The notes: generated by a model not told the origin, from the sequence alone. Numbered from the stretch's first letter, positions 48,350-60,900 are shown. The stretch: DNA of 64,000 nt from Rhinopomastus cyanomelas (GCA_013400115.1 VXBP01001915.1:1-64000); one strand, 5' to 3'. Made by a program: numbers and translations.

Positions 48350-48455
48350 AACATGCCTGGGTATGTTTCTGTGCAGCTTGGTGTAGGTGATCCTGCTCTG
48401 GCAGGGAGATTGGACTAGAAAGATCTTTTGAGGTCCCTTCCATTCCCTCATCAGG
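48350..48455 (+). mobile_element. CR1 3' end
   Basis: Sense CR1 terminus with GGTGATCCTGCTCTGGCAGG and TTGGACTAGAAAGATCTTTT, ending near CCCTCATCAGGGATTTTATG. Tail units are degraded. Confidence 0.85.
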
Positions 48456-48907
48456 GATTTTATGAAATGCATGGCTCTGGTTTGTAACCACGTCATGCAT
48501 TGCTTCTGTGTTTTCTATTGAAATGAAATAAAACACTGAGGTTATTTAAACAGAAACTTGATTTGTGGGAATGAAAGAGGGAAATAATGGAAAAGGTCTG
48601 TGATTTGTGATCCGATTTCAATGTTGTGAATTAAAGGGAAGCTATGAGTCTCTTACCCTTTTGACTGTCGTCATTGTCTTAATCCACTTAAACCTCTGTG
48701 ACTTAGGTAATACCATGCAGTCCAGAAGTCATTGACTAAGTAATTACCGGAAGGCGTTGCTCAGCCTTGGGTGGCTGCAGTTCTTGTGGTTGCACTATGC
48801 CTCATCAAATCTTCTACAGAAACTTCTTGTATTAGGAAAGAACTCTGACCAACTGAGATATGGTATCCTGGGTCACTTGCCTACTTCACTAGTGTGTGAC
48901 TCAGGTT
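48456..48907. other. Unique non-coding sequence
   Basis: No gene or repeat was recognised between two CR1 copies. Confidence 0.45.
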
Positions 48908-48996
48908 ATATAATCATAAAATCATAAGGGATTGGAAGGGACTTTGAAAGATCATCTAGTCCAATCCCCCTGCTACAGCAGGCTCACCTCACTAGA
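48908..48996 (-). mobile_element. CR1 3' end, antisense, subfamily B
   Basis: AATCATAAAATCATAAGGGA tail, then AGATCATCTAGTCCAATCCC. It is cut after about 85 bases and directly abuts another antisense CR1 of a different subfamily. Confidence 0.85.
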
Positions 48997-49001
48997 GAAG
49001 C

Positions 49002-49248
49002 CATGGAATCAGAGTCACTCAAGGTAGGAAGGAACCATCATCCAGTTCCAACCCCCTCAGCACAGGCAGGGACACCCCACCGTAGATCAGGCTGGCCAGA
49101 GCCCCATCCAGCCTGGCCTTAAACACCTCCAGGGATGGGGACCCGACCACCTCCCTGGGCAACTCATTCCAGGCTCTCACCACTCTCGCAGTGAAGAACT
49201 TCATCTTCACATCCAGTCTAAATCTACCCATCTCCAGCTTTGCTCCAT
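49002..49248 (-). mobile_element. CR1 3' end, antisense, subfamily A, cut at an N
   Basis: Begins CCATGGAATCAGAGTCACTC. The minus strand encodes the C-terminal FRLDVKMKFFTARVVRAWNE and PREVVGSPSLEVFKARLDGA segments without a stop. The copy ends abruptly at the N at 49249, followed by a TA microsatellite. Confidence 0.9.
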
Positions 49249-49272
49249 NTATATATATATGTATATATACAT
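49249..49272. repeat. Single N plus (TA)n microsatellite
   Basis: One unknown base and then TATATATATATGTATATATA. The CR1 body stops at this point, suggesting a collapsed or unsequenced stretch. Confidence 0.8.
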
Positions 49273-50059
49273 GACTGATAAAGTAGATTATGCTGGTGTG
49301 TTGTAAAGGATGGCTAAAAGCACTGATTTCCACAAAACACTGTCCAGTTGCTCTTCCTCCTGTGTGACAACACACACCTTCGTTAATCATGTGGTGACAG
49401 CTCTTTTTTATTTCAAATTTCATTTAAGCAGTATTGGGTATTTTCCCATGTCCATTTTGAGCATAGAATCAAAAAATTAAGCTAAAGAAAGAATGGGAAT
49501 GCTCTATTAGATTAAAGAACAAACCATCCACTTCCATACATGGCAAGAAAGCACCATTTGCAAATCTCAGAACAATCCTGATTAACAGCACTTAGTTTTT
49601 CTTTGCTAGATAAAAAGATTAAAGGAAACTAGTGTGGAGTGTCCTGACCCTCAAATTCCCTCGTGTCCCTGTTCATGTAGTGTTTCCTTGCGATTCTCTG
49701 TGCCTGTATTGGTGTTTTTCTCCACCCAATCCACTGGCTATCCATAAACTCATGTTGGCTGCTCTAGATGACCTATAGGCCTCTGTCTGTATATCAACCT
49801 ACATGAAGACTTTGATGTGCATATAAGTGAGAGTGGCTGAGTCAAAAGAAGGAACAGTAAATACCTTTTCTAAAAAATGAAAGGGAATCCAGGCAGTTCA
49901 TATCTCTCCATTCCGCATTTCTTTCATATGTTCAATTCCACCTTAGATTAAGTCGACCTTTTTCTACATGCTTTATCTTGGATTTCTGTCTTTCCATTTT
50001 TTCTGGGTTTTCAAATGAGACTTCTTGGATAACCTCTTCCTTTTGTTAAATTTTCAAGA
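49273..50059. other. Unique non-coding sequence
   Basis: No gene was recognised. It forms the left flank of the long CR1. Confidence 0.45.
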
Positions 50060-50149
50060 TACTGGCATTATAGGAAGAGGAAGACCAGACTTCGGTCACA
50101 ACTGCACGTGGAGGTGGGAACCCAGAGGTTCCCCAACAAGATGAGGCTG

Positions 50150-51132
50150 TGCAGGTAACAGGCTGCCAAGAATGCAGAGGGTATTTTTCATTTTCCTGGC
50201 TGCGTACGGTGCGAGCAGGTAGATTATCTGCCTGACCAGGTGGCACAGTTGCAAGATGAGGTTGAAAGGCTGCAAGCTGAACTAGAAAGGCCCAGGAGAA
50301 CTCCAGAGGCTGAAATAGAGCCAGGCTCAGCAGTCTGGACAATGGCTAAATAAGAGCCAGATTCGAGGGAGGGGGCCTGTATCCTATAGTTCTCAGGTGG
50401 AGGACAGAAGCCCAAGTAGAATGGGTGAGTGGAGCCAAGTGCAGGGCCATGGCAGAAGGCGGGTACCATCCTTGCCTGGCACACCTCCCCAGTTGCCACT
50501 AAGTAATAGATATGAGCCCCTATTGGAAGACAGCCAATCTAACAAGGATATAGAGGATAGAGAAGCCACACTGAAGGTTCTGGCAAAGTTGCATAAATCC
50601 AGGAAGTCTTCCAGTACTATGACAACCTCCTCTACAAAGAAGAGAAGGGTCCTATTTATTGGAGACTCACTCCTGAAAGGGACTGAGGGCCCAATATGCG
50701 GAGCTGACCCCCATCATAGGGAAGTGTGCAGTTTACCTGGAGCTCGAATCAGGGACATCACTAGGTTGCTCCCTAACCTGGTGAGATCAGCTGACTATAA
50801 CCCACTGCTGATTGTCCAGACAAGTGGGGAGGAAGCTGTATTCCATAGCCTGAGGGGAATGAAGAAAGACCTTAGGGCATTAGGACGTTTTGCGAAGGAC
50901 TCTGGGGCACAAATTGTATTCTGTTCGTTACTTCCATTTTGGGGTGAGGACACAGGCCAGAATAGAAGGACAGTCCATTAACGCCTGGCTACGAGACTGG
51001 TGTTACAGGCAGGGCTTTGGGTTTTTTCAGACGCCAGACCTAGCAGATAGGTATGGGAGGGGTTTATCTCAGAGGGGAAAAAGGGTTCTGGGGCAGGAGT
51101 TGGCAGGGCCTATTCAGAGGACTTTAAACTAG
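50150..51132 (+). pseudogene. CR1 ORF1, broken (zinc motif, coiled coil, esterase)
   Basis: The order of parts fits CR1 ORF1. First is a CQECRGYF cysteine motif (about 50160). In another frame a heptad-rich segment CEQVDYLPDQVAQLQDEVER follows, so a frameshift lies between. Then comes an SGNH-type esterase domain with VLFIGDSLLKGTEGP (about 50644; GDS is the nucleophile motif) and SGAQIVFCSLLPF. A second frameshift near 50960 leads to NAWLRDWCYRQGFGFF and a stop at 51130. In LINEs this protein binds RNA and the esterase may aid membrane or particle association. It cannot be expressed whole. Confidence 0.85.
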
Positions 51133-51236
51133 ATTTGAGGTGGGGTGGGATGGTTGATGGGTGAGCACCAGTGGGACAGAGCTCTGGTCTTAAGGAAAAA
51201 CAGGTGGCCTTTCGCTGTCCTAGGGTGAAATTGGAG

Positions 51237-53836
51237 CTCTCAGCTCGCTCCCTGAAATGCCTGTAGACCAATGCACGCAGCACGGGGAATAAGCAGGAGG
51301 AGTTAGAAATCTGTGTCCAGTCAGGTGATTATGATTTGGTAGCGATTACAGAGACCTGACGGGACGGCTCGCATGACTGGAATGTGGTCATGGACGGCTA
51401 CGTCCTTTTCAGGAGGGACAGGTCAGCAAGGTGGGGTGGAGGAGTTGCTCTCTATGAGAGAGAGCAGCTGGAATGTATTGAGTTCTGTTCAGGGGCAGAA
51501 AGAAGAGAGAGTTGAGAGTTTGTGGGTGTGTATTAAGGGGCAGACTGGCATGGGTGTCTATTACAGGCCTTCAGATGAGAGAGCAGCCTCGCAGCTACAG
51601 GCCCTGGTTCTCAAGGGGACCTGATAACTACCCGGATATCTGCTGGAAGACCCACTCAGCCAGCCACCCCCAGTCCATGAGGTTCCTCCAGTGCATTGGT
51701 GACAATTTCCCGAAGCAAATGGTGGAAGGGCAACTAGGAGAGGAGCACTGCTGCATGTAGTACTCACCAACAAGGTGGGTCTGGCTGAAGCAGTGAAGGT
51801 TGAGGGCAGCCTTGGGTGCAGTGACCATGAGATGGTGGAGTTTGGGGTCTTGTGTGGTAGGAACAGAATAGCTAGGAGAATCACAAATGTGGACTTCAGG
51901 AGGGCCAGCTTTGCCCTTTTCAAGCAATTGCTGGGGGAAATCCCATGGGACAGGGTATTGGCAGGTAAAGGAGTTCAGGGTACCTGGCTAGCATTCAAAG
52001 ACTACTTTCTTGAAGCACAAGAAAAGAGCATTCCAACAGGAAAGAAGTCAAGGAAGGGAGCCAGAAGAGCTGCATGGTTAAACAGGGAGCTGCTGGGCAA
52101 TCTCAGGATGAAGAAGAAAGACTATAGGTCATGGAAGGAGGGGATGGCCACTTGGGGTGATTATAAGGCTCTGGTGAGAAAATGTAGGGATGCAACTAGA
52201 AAAGCCAAGGCCTCCTTGGAATTAAACCTTGCAAGAGAGGTCAAGGGCAACAAAAAGAGCTTCTTCAAATACATTGCAGGTAAAACTAAACTAGAGGCAA
52301 CATAGGCCCCCTGCTGAATGAGGTGGGTGCCCTGGAGACAGAGGCTACAGAGAAAACAGAGATACTGAACACCTTCTTTGCCTCTCTCTTTACTTCTGGG
52401 CGCTGTCTTGAAATCAAGACCCAGACTAAGGGAGATGGCGGAAGTCATTGCTAAGCCACTCTCCATCATTCTTGTCTAAGTCATGGGGAGAGGTGCCTAG
52501 GGACTGGAGGACAGCAAATGTCACTCCAATATTCAGAAAGAGAAAGAAGGAGGACCCGGGTAACTATAGACCAGTCAGTCTCACCTCCATCCTAGGAAAG
52601 GTGATGGAACAATTTATCCTTGATGCTGTCTCCAGGCCCATCAAGGACAGGAGAGTCATTAGGGACAGTCAGCATGGCTTCAGCAGAGGGAAGTCATGCT
52701 TGACCAACCTGACAGCCTTTGATGAGGGCATAACCAGGTGGCTAGGTGATGACAGCGTGGTGAATGTGGTCTATCTCAACTTCTGTAAGGCATTTGACAT
52801 AGTCTCCCACCGCATCTTCGCAGCCAAACTCAGATGGTCTAGATGATTGAGTAGTGAGGTGGATGGTGAACTGGCTGCAGGATAGGAGTCAGAAAGTAGT
52901 GGTCAATGGGACAGAGTCAAGTTGGAGGCCTGTATCTAGTGGAGTGCCCCAGGGATCGGTGCTGTTCAATCTATTCATTGATGACTTGGATGAGGGACTA
53001 GAGTGCACTGTCAGCAAGTTTGCTGATGACAGAAAGCTGGGTGGTGTCCCCAACACCCCTGCCGACTGTGCTGCCATTCAGCTGGACCTTGACAGGCTGG
53101 AGAGCTGGGCTGAGAGAAATGTAATGACGTATAATGATTCTATGATTCTATGATTCTATAACAAGGGTAAGTGTGGAGTCTTGGCATGTGGGCAAGAACA
53201 ACCTTAGGTACCAGTATAAGCTGGAGACTGAGCTGTTGGAGAGCACTGTAGGAGAAAGGGACCTGGGGGTCCTGGTGGACAGCAGGATGACTATGAGCCA
53301 GCAGTGTGTTCTTGTGGCCAAGAGGGCCAACAGCATCGCAGGGTGGATCAGAAGGGAGTGGTTAGCAGATCAAGAGAGGTTCTTCTCCCCCTCTACTCTG
53401 TCCTGGTGAGACCACACCTGGAGTATTGTGTCCAGTTCTGGGTCCCTCAGTTCAAGAGGGATGTGGAGCTGCTGCCAGCGTAGGGCAACGAAGATGATGA
53501 AGGAGGTGGAGCACCTCCCTTCTGAGGAGAGGCTGACAGATCTAGGTCTCTTGAGCCTGGAGTAGACTGAAGTGTGATCTCATTAATGTCTATAAATATG
53601 TGAAGGGTGGGTGTCAGGAGGATGGAGCCAGGCTCTTCTCGGTTTCATCTCTTGATAGGACGAGGGGCAGTGGTTGTAAGCTGGAACATGGAAGGTTCCA
53701 CATCAACCTGAGAAGGAACTTCTTCACAGTGAGGGTGACGGAGCACTGGAACAGGTTGTCCAGGGAGGTTGTGGAGTCTCCTTCATTGGAGACGTTTAAG
53801 ACCTGCCTGGATATGTTTCTGTGTGACTTGGTCTAG
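51237..53836 (+). pseudogene. CR1 ORF2, broken (endonuclease and reverse transcriptase)
   Basis: The endonuclease begins near 51250 (TNARSTGNKQEELE), with ITET followed by a stop, HDWNVV, a frameshifted DNYPDICW block and GCSDHEMVEFGVLCG (51810) carrying the SDH catalytic motif. The longest intact stretch is 51775-52305 (the linker). The reverse transcriptase follows: NYRPVSLTSILGKVMEQF (52560), KAFDIVSH (52788), PQGSVLFNLFIDDLDEGLE (52950) and SKFADDRKLGG (53012) with the FADD core kept. The C-terminus (INLRRNFFTVRVTEHWNRL) ends at 53836. Stops at several places and a tail-sequence insertion at 53136 make it inactive. Confidence 0.88.
53136..53159 (+). repeat. Three CR1-tail units inserted within CR1 ORF2
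   Basis: TGATTCTATGATTCTATGATTC, the CR1 3' tail repeat, lies inside the ORF2 coding region and is bordered by TATAA on both sides. Removing it with one TATAA restores the CR1 context leading into CAAGGGTAAG. Confidence 0.8.
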
Positions 53837-53917
53837 GTGATCCTGCTGTGGCAGGGGGATTGGACTAGATGATCTTTTGAGGTCCCTTCCAATCCTAATG
53901 ATTCTGTGATTCTATGG

Positions 53918-56619
53918 TTGTGGAAATTTCCTTGTCCATATACAGATAACTGACTGTAACCATTACTAGATTTCATATTTAGAAGTGCAAAACTAGGTCT
54001 GGAATGTAAAGCCTCAATTGAAGCAAGCATGTAAGCCTTTTCATAAGCCTTACATATTCCAAAGGAGTCCTTGGTTTTGTTTTCAGTTGGTCTGGATGAA
54101 GAAAACAAGCACTGAGTCAAAGGCTTAGGCTGTGCTCTTTCACGCTGACCAGATCATCACATTGTTTTATACCCAAGTGTCACCTTTTGCAACCACAATT
54201 TTCTTTCTTTCAGAAGAATTAGAAACACACCTACATATTGAACAACTTGCTGAAAATGTCTCACGTCAAGGCCAGAATATCACAGGCAGCACCCAAAACA
54301 TCACTGATTCATCTTAAAATGAAATTCCTGCTCTCTCAAGCAAAATTCTTACCCTTTAAGCACATTAAGACCAGTATGCAACTGTTCTCTTCCTGTGGCG
54401 ATTGATGGTAGTGCCTCCTCTCCAGTTACCTTTTGCATGCTTCCTCAAAAGCCTCGTTCTCCATCCCTCACTGGTGTCCAATACACATCCTCTCCCTTGC
54501 GAAAGGCATATGCGTGTGTTCTGTGTCCTGGGTTAGCTGGTTGTCAAATAGCTGCGTGTTCCTCAGGCTGACAGCGTATGTCTCCTCTTGTGTATTTGGC
54601 TCCTGCTCTTCCAAGTGTCTTTTCCTCCCAAACAGCTTTCCGAAAGCTGTCATATCTATGTGCCAGGCACTTGTTCATTATCTACGTTAAAAGAAGGACA
54701 TGATTATGTATATGTGGCCCTGTTGCTATGATATCAGAGAAGTCTAAGTCTTGGACTCCATAATCTGGAACCTCCCATGTGAGCCTTGGAAGTTATGTCA
54801 CATCTCCATATGTCTGCACACCAATGTTGTTAGCACTCAGCAGGACAAGGCAAACTGAGCTGCTGTGTGCTGGCTACTCACCCAAGTAGTTTTTCAGTGA
54901 AAAGCCCCCAGTTTGGCACACAGCTCCCAACTTTGTCACTGGGCAATAGAAAGATAGTAGCTCCAATATTAAGCCATTGTGTTATCACATCCACACTCAT
55001 GTTGTAAACCATGCCACCCACATTTGCTAAACAACTGAAAACCTCACTGCTTTGTGCCAGATTGATACAGGCAGATCCTTCCAGTTGTTATCTGACTGTT
55101 TTGTGTACTTGGCTATCATCTAGTTCTCTCTGCTGTGTGTACTGAGCTGACAGCTGGGGACAGGAGTCATGGCTTCAGTTGTCCAAAATCAGAGAGAGAC
55201 TTCCAAACCCTGAAGGCTACTAATTTCCTGACTGTTAAACCAGAAAAAACATTTACATATAGATAGCAGGGCCAGCCTTTGGAAACAGAATGGCAAGACA
55301 AATTCTCAAATCTGGTTGAACACAAATAAATAAGCACCATTTTGCCACAGAAACCTGCATGTTCTGCTATGCTGGGATGCTGCGTACAGACTGAGGCATG
55401 CCAGATGTGTTCTCACCACTGGTCTAGTAAAAAGCTAATGCTCGGTGCAGTAATGGAAATGAAGGAGCACTGCAGTCTGGTTATTATCTCTACATTGTAT
55501 GCAGACACGACATGTGCTCTTCTTGAGTCCATATAGATTCTTAATGGTCAGAATATTTTTGACAGACTTAATGCAAAATTAATTCTTTTCGCTCCCAGGA
55601 AATTATGAAGCCCTCTCTGGAAGAAAAAACAGCCTTTTTGTGGAGTTACATTATGTACTGAATAGCAGTATTATGAGTTCCTTGAGCTGAATTTTTAGAG
55701 AATCTACACTTGTTTGCTTTCCTTCTTTCTAGCACTCTGTTCCAGAATAGGACTTGCATTCTTCTTTGTCCACTCATTCCAAAAGCATAGTCTACAGGAG
55801 AGTATTTATGCAGGGAATGGTGCTGCTGCCATCTACTCGTCAAAGCAGGCATCATCACTTTCGTGTTACTCGTGAACACAGTTCAGTTTATGTCCCAAAT
55901 CACCTTTGTTTTCCCCAAGTCTAAATATTTAATCACAGTTTTTATCTCAGTTGCGCTCTGCATCCACCAGACGATCCACCCACGCTTTTGCTTTCCCTTC
56001 AGCCCCAGCAACAACAAAACAAGAAGTTGCGTGGGCATTATGGTTTCCTATGTTGTGATGGGATTTGGAGGACCTAATAAGACGCCCGCTCTGACAGAAA
56101 CACTTCCTGCAGCTGTGCCATTAATAATGCCTCCCACTCACATGGATTCTCTTCCTTTCTGGCTGAGCTGTTACTGCAGTGGGGACCTTCGTTTGGCAGA
56201 CTGCCCCTGGTCTCTATGATATAATAATATACATCTACTGTAAACCCAGGTACTAATGCCTTTTGCATTTGTGTTTGATGGATCTTTGAGTTTCACTGAG
56301 GTGCCTCCTTGTTTTAGATGAAGTTTTAGTCTCATATGTCCAAATTGCTGGCTCAAAATTTATCTAAAATTAAAAGACTACTCAAAGGGCTGTTACTTGC
56401 TCAGCAGTATCTGACATCAACATCTCTATTCCCTTCGACTTGAGTGAAGAGCTTTTTCTGCCTGCTTTCATGCTGCTGCTGTGATTAACATGCTGTTGTG
56501 GGATTTTGGTGTCTGTGTCTCTACCAGGAGAATGATTTTAGCTGAAAAAATCTGTAATTTTCTTATTTTCACCTTGTGCTGCTTTTTAATTTTGCTGCCT
56601 CAGCAGCACCCTAGCAAAT
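53918..56619. other. Unique non-coding sequence
   Basis: No confident gene. A 61-codon minus frame at 54468-54653 (starting MTAFGKLFGRKRHLEEQEP) is lysine/glutamate-rich and somewhat protein-like but unidentified. Confidence 0.4.
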
Positions 56620-56865
56620 CACAGTATCACAGTAATGATAAGGTTGGAAAAGACCTTAAAGCTCATCCAGTCCAACCTATATCCAAAAAAACCCAGTAAT
56701 CCTAACATCTAACATCTAGATCATGCCACTCAGAACCTCATCCAGCCTAACCTTGAATACCTCAAGGGATGGTGAGTCAACCACCTCTGTGGGCAGCCCA
56801 TTCCAAAACCAGATCACTCTTTCAGTGAAAATTTTTTTCTTAATATCAAGTCTAAATCAGCTACA
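56620..56865 (-). mobile_element. CR1 3' end, antisense, variant tail
   Basis: Starts with CACAGTATCACAGTAATGAT, reversed tail units like the ATACTGTG variant at 29.8 kb. TCATCCAGTCCAACCTATAT and the CTCAAGGGATGGTGAGTCAA and GTGGGCAGCCCATTCCAAAA blocks follow. It is an older, diverged copy. Confidence 0.9.
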
Positions 56866-59800
56866 AAAAAAAAGGAAAGAACAGAAGAAACAAACAAAAC
56901 CAAAGAAATCTGGGGACCAGCTTAACTGCATTATTGGAGCACAAACATGCCTGTCTGATTCCTTTGTACAGTGGGTATTGAGGACACGCTTAAAACATTT
57001 AAGGGATGTCGTTTGTAGAGTGTCTCATTGCTGAGCCTGTCTCTGTCTGGGGATTTGCTACGTGTCAAAATTAATACTGCAACAGTGTCTTGGAATTATT
57101 GGAAAAGCCAGTTTACAGATGCTGTGGTTCTGACAATGTTTGTGTAATACATAGATGTAAAGAAATAAAGACGACATTTCCTGATTCACAAATTTAGTCG
57201 TCTTTAGGAAGATGCCTTTATCTTTCCTCTGATGCTCTTTTCAAATGGCACAAAATCACGCTGTGTTTTAAAACACCCTTGCTGAAAGTTTTATACATCA
57301 GAGCTTCCTTCTGGCCTCCATAAATGCCATTACAGCACCCAAAGGAATACTGTGGTCTGGAAGCAATTCTAAAAGCCTAACAACAGAAGAAATATGTTAG
57401 ATATTGAGGAAGTAGGAATTAATGAAAGCATCCCACATTCTCTTTTTCTTTTCTATCTCTTTTTTGAGACTTTAGCATGGGACATGAGTTCCAACTGAAT
57501 TTTAAACCTTCTTGATTCATTCTTCTCTTGAAGCTGCACAAAAAAATGAGGTGGCATGGCGGAGTCCCTGACCCAGTTTCATCTCTCACAGCAGCTCTGG
57601 CTTGATCAATGGAATCGATGTTTTTACCTTGCAGCATCTAGTTTGGTCAAGGAATTTTTGCCTTCTTAAGCAGAGGAGGGTGCAACTGAGTGCCATTCAG
57701 ATGGGTGCGTTGTGGTAGAGCTATCCCACAGGCTGCACACATTTGGTTGCCTATTAACTTGTTAGTCAAAGAAAAACTTAACAGTGTGCAAGTGATGCCT
57801 TCACTTGGCATTGGTTGGAGTTTTAACAGCGCAAAAGCTATCATTCACTGTAAAAAGCTCAAGCAGAAAATGATAAATACATTCAAATAGTCATTTCAGA
57901 GAATGCAACTTTTTATTGTGATTTATTTCTGCATCTCTGCTTCACTTGTGTGCTGCTAAAGTAAAATAGTGGCTTTCCTTTTAACCTCTCACATGAGTAA
58001 AGCTATTTTTTACTGCTAGACTCAATGATCTATTGCGTCTTTAGCATCTATAAGTGCTGAACCAGTTTCTATTAATAGCTACCTTGCACCAGGGTCTTTC
58101 TAACTATAAATATTTTGGAATATGTCCTTGTCATGGGGTGCAGAAAGCTCTTCTAGTAAAATTATAAGCAATTTCACAGTAGCAAGGCCTATATACACAA
58201 CATAATCTGCTAAATTATGACCAAATTTTAAAAGGGCTTGCCACAGATTTTTAGGGTGTGTTAGCAGTGGTTTTGAAGAAAAAGGTTTAAGATAGGCAGC
58301 TAGAAATAAATTAATATGGAAAGCAGATATAGAGGGATACATATTTGAAGGAACCTGCACAAGATCTCACACTAATAGACATCTTAGTGCTTCAACAGTT
58401 TTCCAAAGTCTTTTCTTTAGGCTAGAAAAACCTAATGTTTCTGCTACAGCAAATGGAGTGGGGCCATTTCAACAGCTCCCACTGGGAGATGACTGTGAGC
58501 AGGGTGCTGCAGCTGATCCTAGTAGGAAACTCCTGGCTGTTCCCACTATTTTATTTTCATGCTCTTCTAAACACTTTCACCTGAACTGTATTGTGCTCAA
58601 TGTACTTCTCTGTACAGCTCTGCTTTCACAGGGAACAGAAAATGAAGTAGAGCTGAGAACAGGAACCTTAATACATAGAACCTATAAGGAATGTGCAATA
58701 TTTGTCAAAGTCCTTTGGTCTTTCTGGTGCAGCACGGTACCAGCCAGGTAAAGATACGGGTTTCAAATATTTTTAATTTTTTCTTGTAATGGAAAACCAG
58801 AAAAGGGCACAGAAATGGCATTTGTGAAGGTGTGGGAGACATGCTTGAGAACTGGAAGCTGGAAGGATAGGAAGAAGAAAAATTGACTGCATTTCTCTGT
58901 TAGTCTATTCCTTCTTCAAACATTCACTGCCGGCCACTCTGAGACAGGCCACAGGGCTGGACGGACCTGTGCTCTGACACTGCATCTGGCCTTGAGGGCT
59001 TGTTCCCAGGAATAAAGACCAAGGGAAGATGCTGTACAACAGACTGGCGTGAACATTCCTAGTGGGGCAGCAGCGCTCACTCCCAAAGCCACCCCTGAAG
59101 ATGAGCATAGGTGAGCCAGGTTATGTCCCTTTGAAACTATCTCACATTTGTCGTCAGATTCATAGATCTCATCAGTGTTTTCCCACACGCATTTCTGTTC
59201 AGGTAGCTGTGATGAGATCAGTGGTAGTAAGCTGAATTGCATCAGCTGGGGAGAGCTGCCTATGGCCTGGAAACACCTCAGCTCTGTCACAGGCTGTGCT
59301 CAGGGAGGAAGGGAGGCTGCTCTTCGTATTTGTGTCCATTCCAGAAACAGTACTCTTAAGGGATCCAAAGTGTTCTTTTCCTTTTGAGGTGATAGTCTAG
59401 CTGGTGATTTCTTACGAGGCAGGGACATCTGCTGGTGCTGTGTTAGTCCTGCAGAGCACCCAGCTCATCCCAGTCTTACCCCAGGGTGCAGTCGAGGCAT
59501 ATGAGAGCCCATGGCACAGTGCTGGAGGGAAGAGGCCGAGGGGCAGGGAAGGGAGCAGCTATTCAGCCTCTCAGGCTGCCCTCTGTTTGCAAAAAGGTCA
59601 ATAATATCACTTTAGAGTGCAATTTGTTCTAAAAAGGAATTTTAAAGTTTTCGTCATTATGAACGCTCGCTATAAATTGAAAATCACACGTGTCTTAAGG
59701 CACCACCAAACTGTAGGTCACAGACTTGCCCAGCTGCGGCAAAGTATGTTGTGTGACTAATACAATTAGTACCCAATTCGTGTAGGGACAGCTAGGATAA

Positions 59801-59912
59801 TGATAATGGTATTTCTGCATCAAAGCAAAATCCTTTGCAATAAAGTCTGTAATGACCTATCACAGTAAGAGGAAAAATGGAACAAGGTTCAAGTACTCCT
59901 AGAAGTCCCAAA
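56866..59912. other. Unique non-coding sequence
   Basis: No recognised gene or repeat. An 86-codon minus frame (58100-58360) has hydrophobic and amphipathic segments but no assigned family. Confidence 0.4.
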
Positions 59913-60262
59913 AGGAAGTTTTAGTCGCAGCCAGGGCCTAAGCACCACACAGCTGCTCACTCACTTGCCCCCTCCACTGCTGGGCTGCGAAGGAGAACTC
60001 GAAAAGCTCCAGCCAGACTCCTGGGTTGAGATGAGAAGTTTAACAGCTAAAATACAATATGATAACAACAGTAACACGTGGTTATAATAAAATTGTAATG
60101 AAAAGGAATAGAATGAAAAGGGAGAGATAAATCCAAATAAACATTAGTTGATTGCCTAACGACTAAATTTCATTGTTGCTTTTCCCAAACTAAATCCAAA
60201 CTATGGCACTCTTCTAGCTACTAAGAAGGAAAATTAACTCTATCCCAGATGAAATGATGACA
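59913..60262 (-). mobile_element. ERVL-type LTR, internally deleted, about 350 bp
   Basis: Same family as 43429-43932. It shares CTAAGCACCACACAGCTGCT, GGGTTGAGATGAGAAGTTTA, the CTAAATCCAAACTATGGCAC segment, and AATTAACTCTATCCCAGAT near the end. The middle portion is shorter, so a deletion is likely. No target duplication was identified. Confidence 0.75.
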
Positions 60263-60824
60263 CATGTGCTGAGCGTATCTAATGCACATCACCGGATCTG
60301 TTCCTGCCAAACGCAACGTCTGTAATGGTCCCTGTGAGTGACTTTGGTGCTGCTGAAGGTGGCTGGTGCTAGTGCTGGGATTGCTGAGCTCTCTCCTTTA
60401 TCTCCATGGTTTTCATTGTGAGAAGGGGTTTCAGTACTGTGACTTGCACATTGTTATGTAGTTCCTAGTTTACAGTGGTTCTAGAGAATCTTACATGATA
60501 ATAAAACACTGAGCAATATTAACATTGGTTTTTGGTTGATGTATTTGAAATTTAAAAAGGAGGCGGGGAGGGAGGAGCACCCTGAGAATACTGATGGTTT
60601 AAAAAGCCTGTTGTGCTTTTGGAAGTCCATGCCTTTGTAAATGAGGCCAAGAGAAATGATGGCTGTGTCCAGAAGTAATCATGAAAAAATAATGAAATTC
60701 TGCTGCAGAAAAAAAGTTCATTTTCACTTTCTAAGTAGAGCAAATCACCCAGAACGTATAAATAGGCTGTGGCTTGATGGATCAGTACTTACAGATGTGA
60801 AAGCAGCTGTATAAAGCAGGACTG
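60263..60824. other. Unique non-coding sequence
   Basis: Nothing recognised. Confidence 0.45.
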
Positions 60825-60900
60825 TATGTTTGTGTGTATGTGTATGTATGTATGTATGTGTGTATCTGTGTATATGTATGTGTGTGTGTATGTATGTATG
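60825..60900 (+). repeat. TATG/TG microsatellite, 76 bp
   Basis: Mixed (TATG)n and (TG)n units with a few interruptions. Confidence 0.9.

Larger units (their letters stand above)
50060..53917 (+). mobile_element. CR1 LINE, nearly full-length (about 3.9 kb), inactive
   Basis: Sense CR1 retaining most of ORF1, ORF2 and the 3' UTR, ending in CCTAATGATTCTGTGATTCT. ORF1 holds a CxxC-type zinc motif and a coiled coil, then an esterase domain. ORF2 holds the endonuclease and reverse transcriptase. Several frameshifts and stops break both frames. A 22-24 bp piece of CR1 tail sequence is inserted at 53136-53159. The left limit is approximate, as promoter and 5' UTR sequence was not recognised. Confidence 0.93.
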
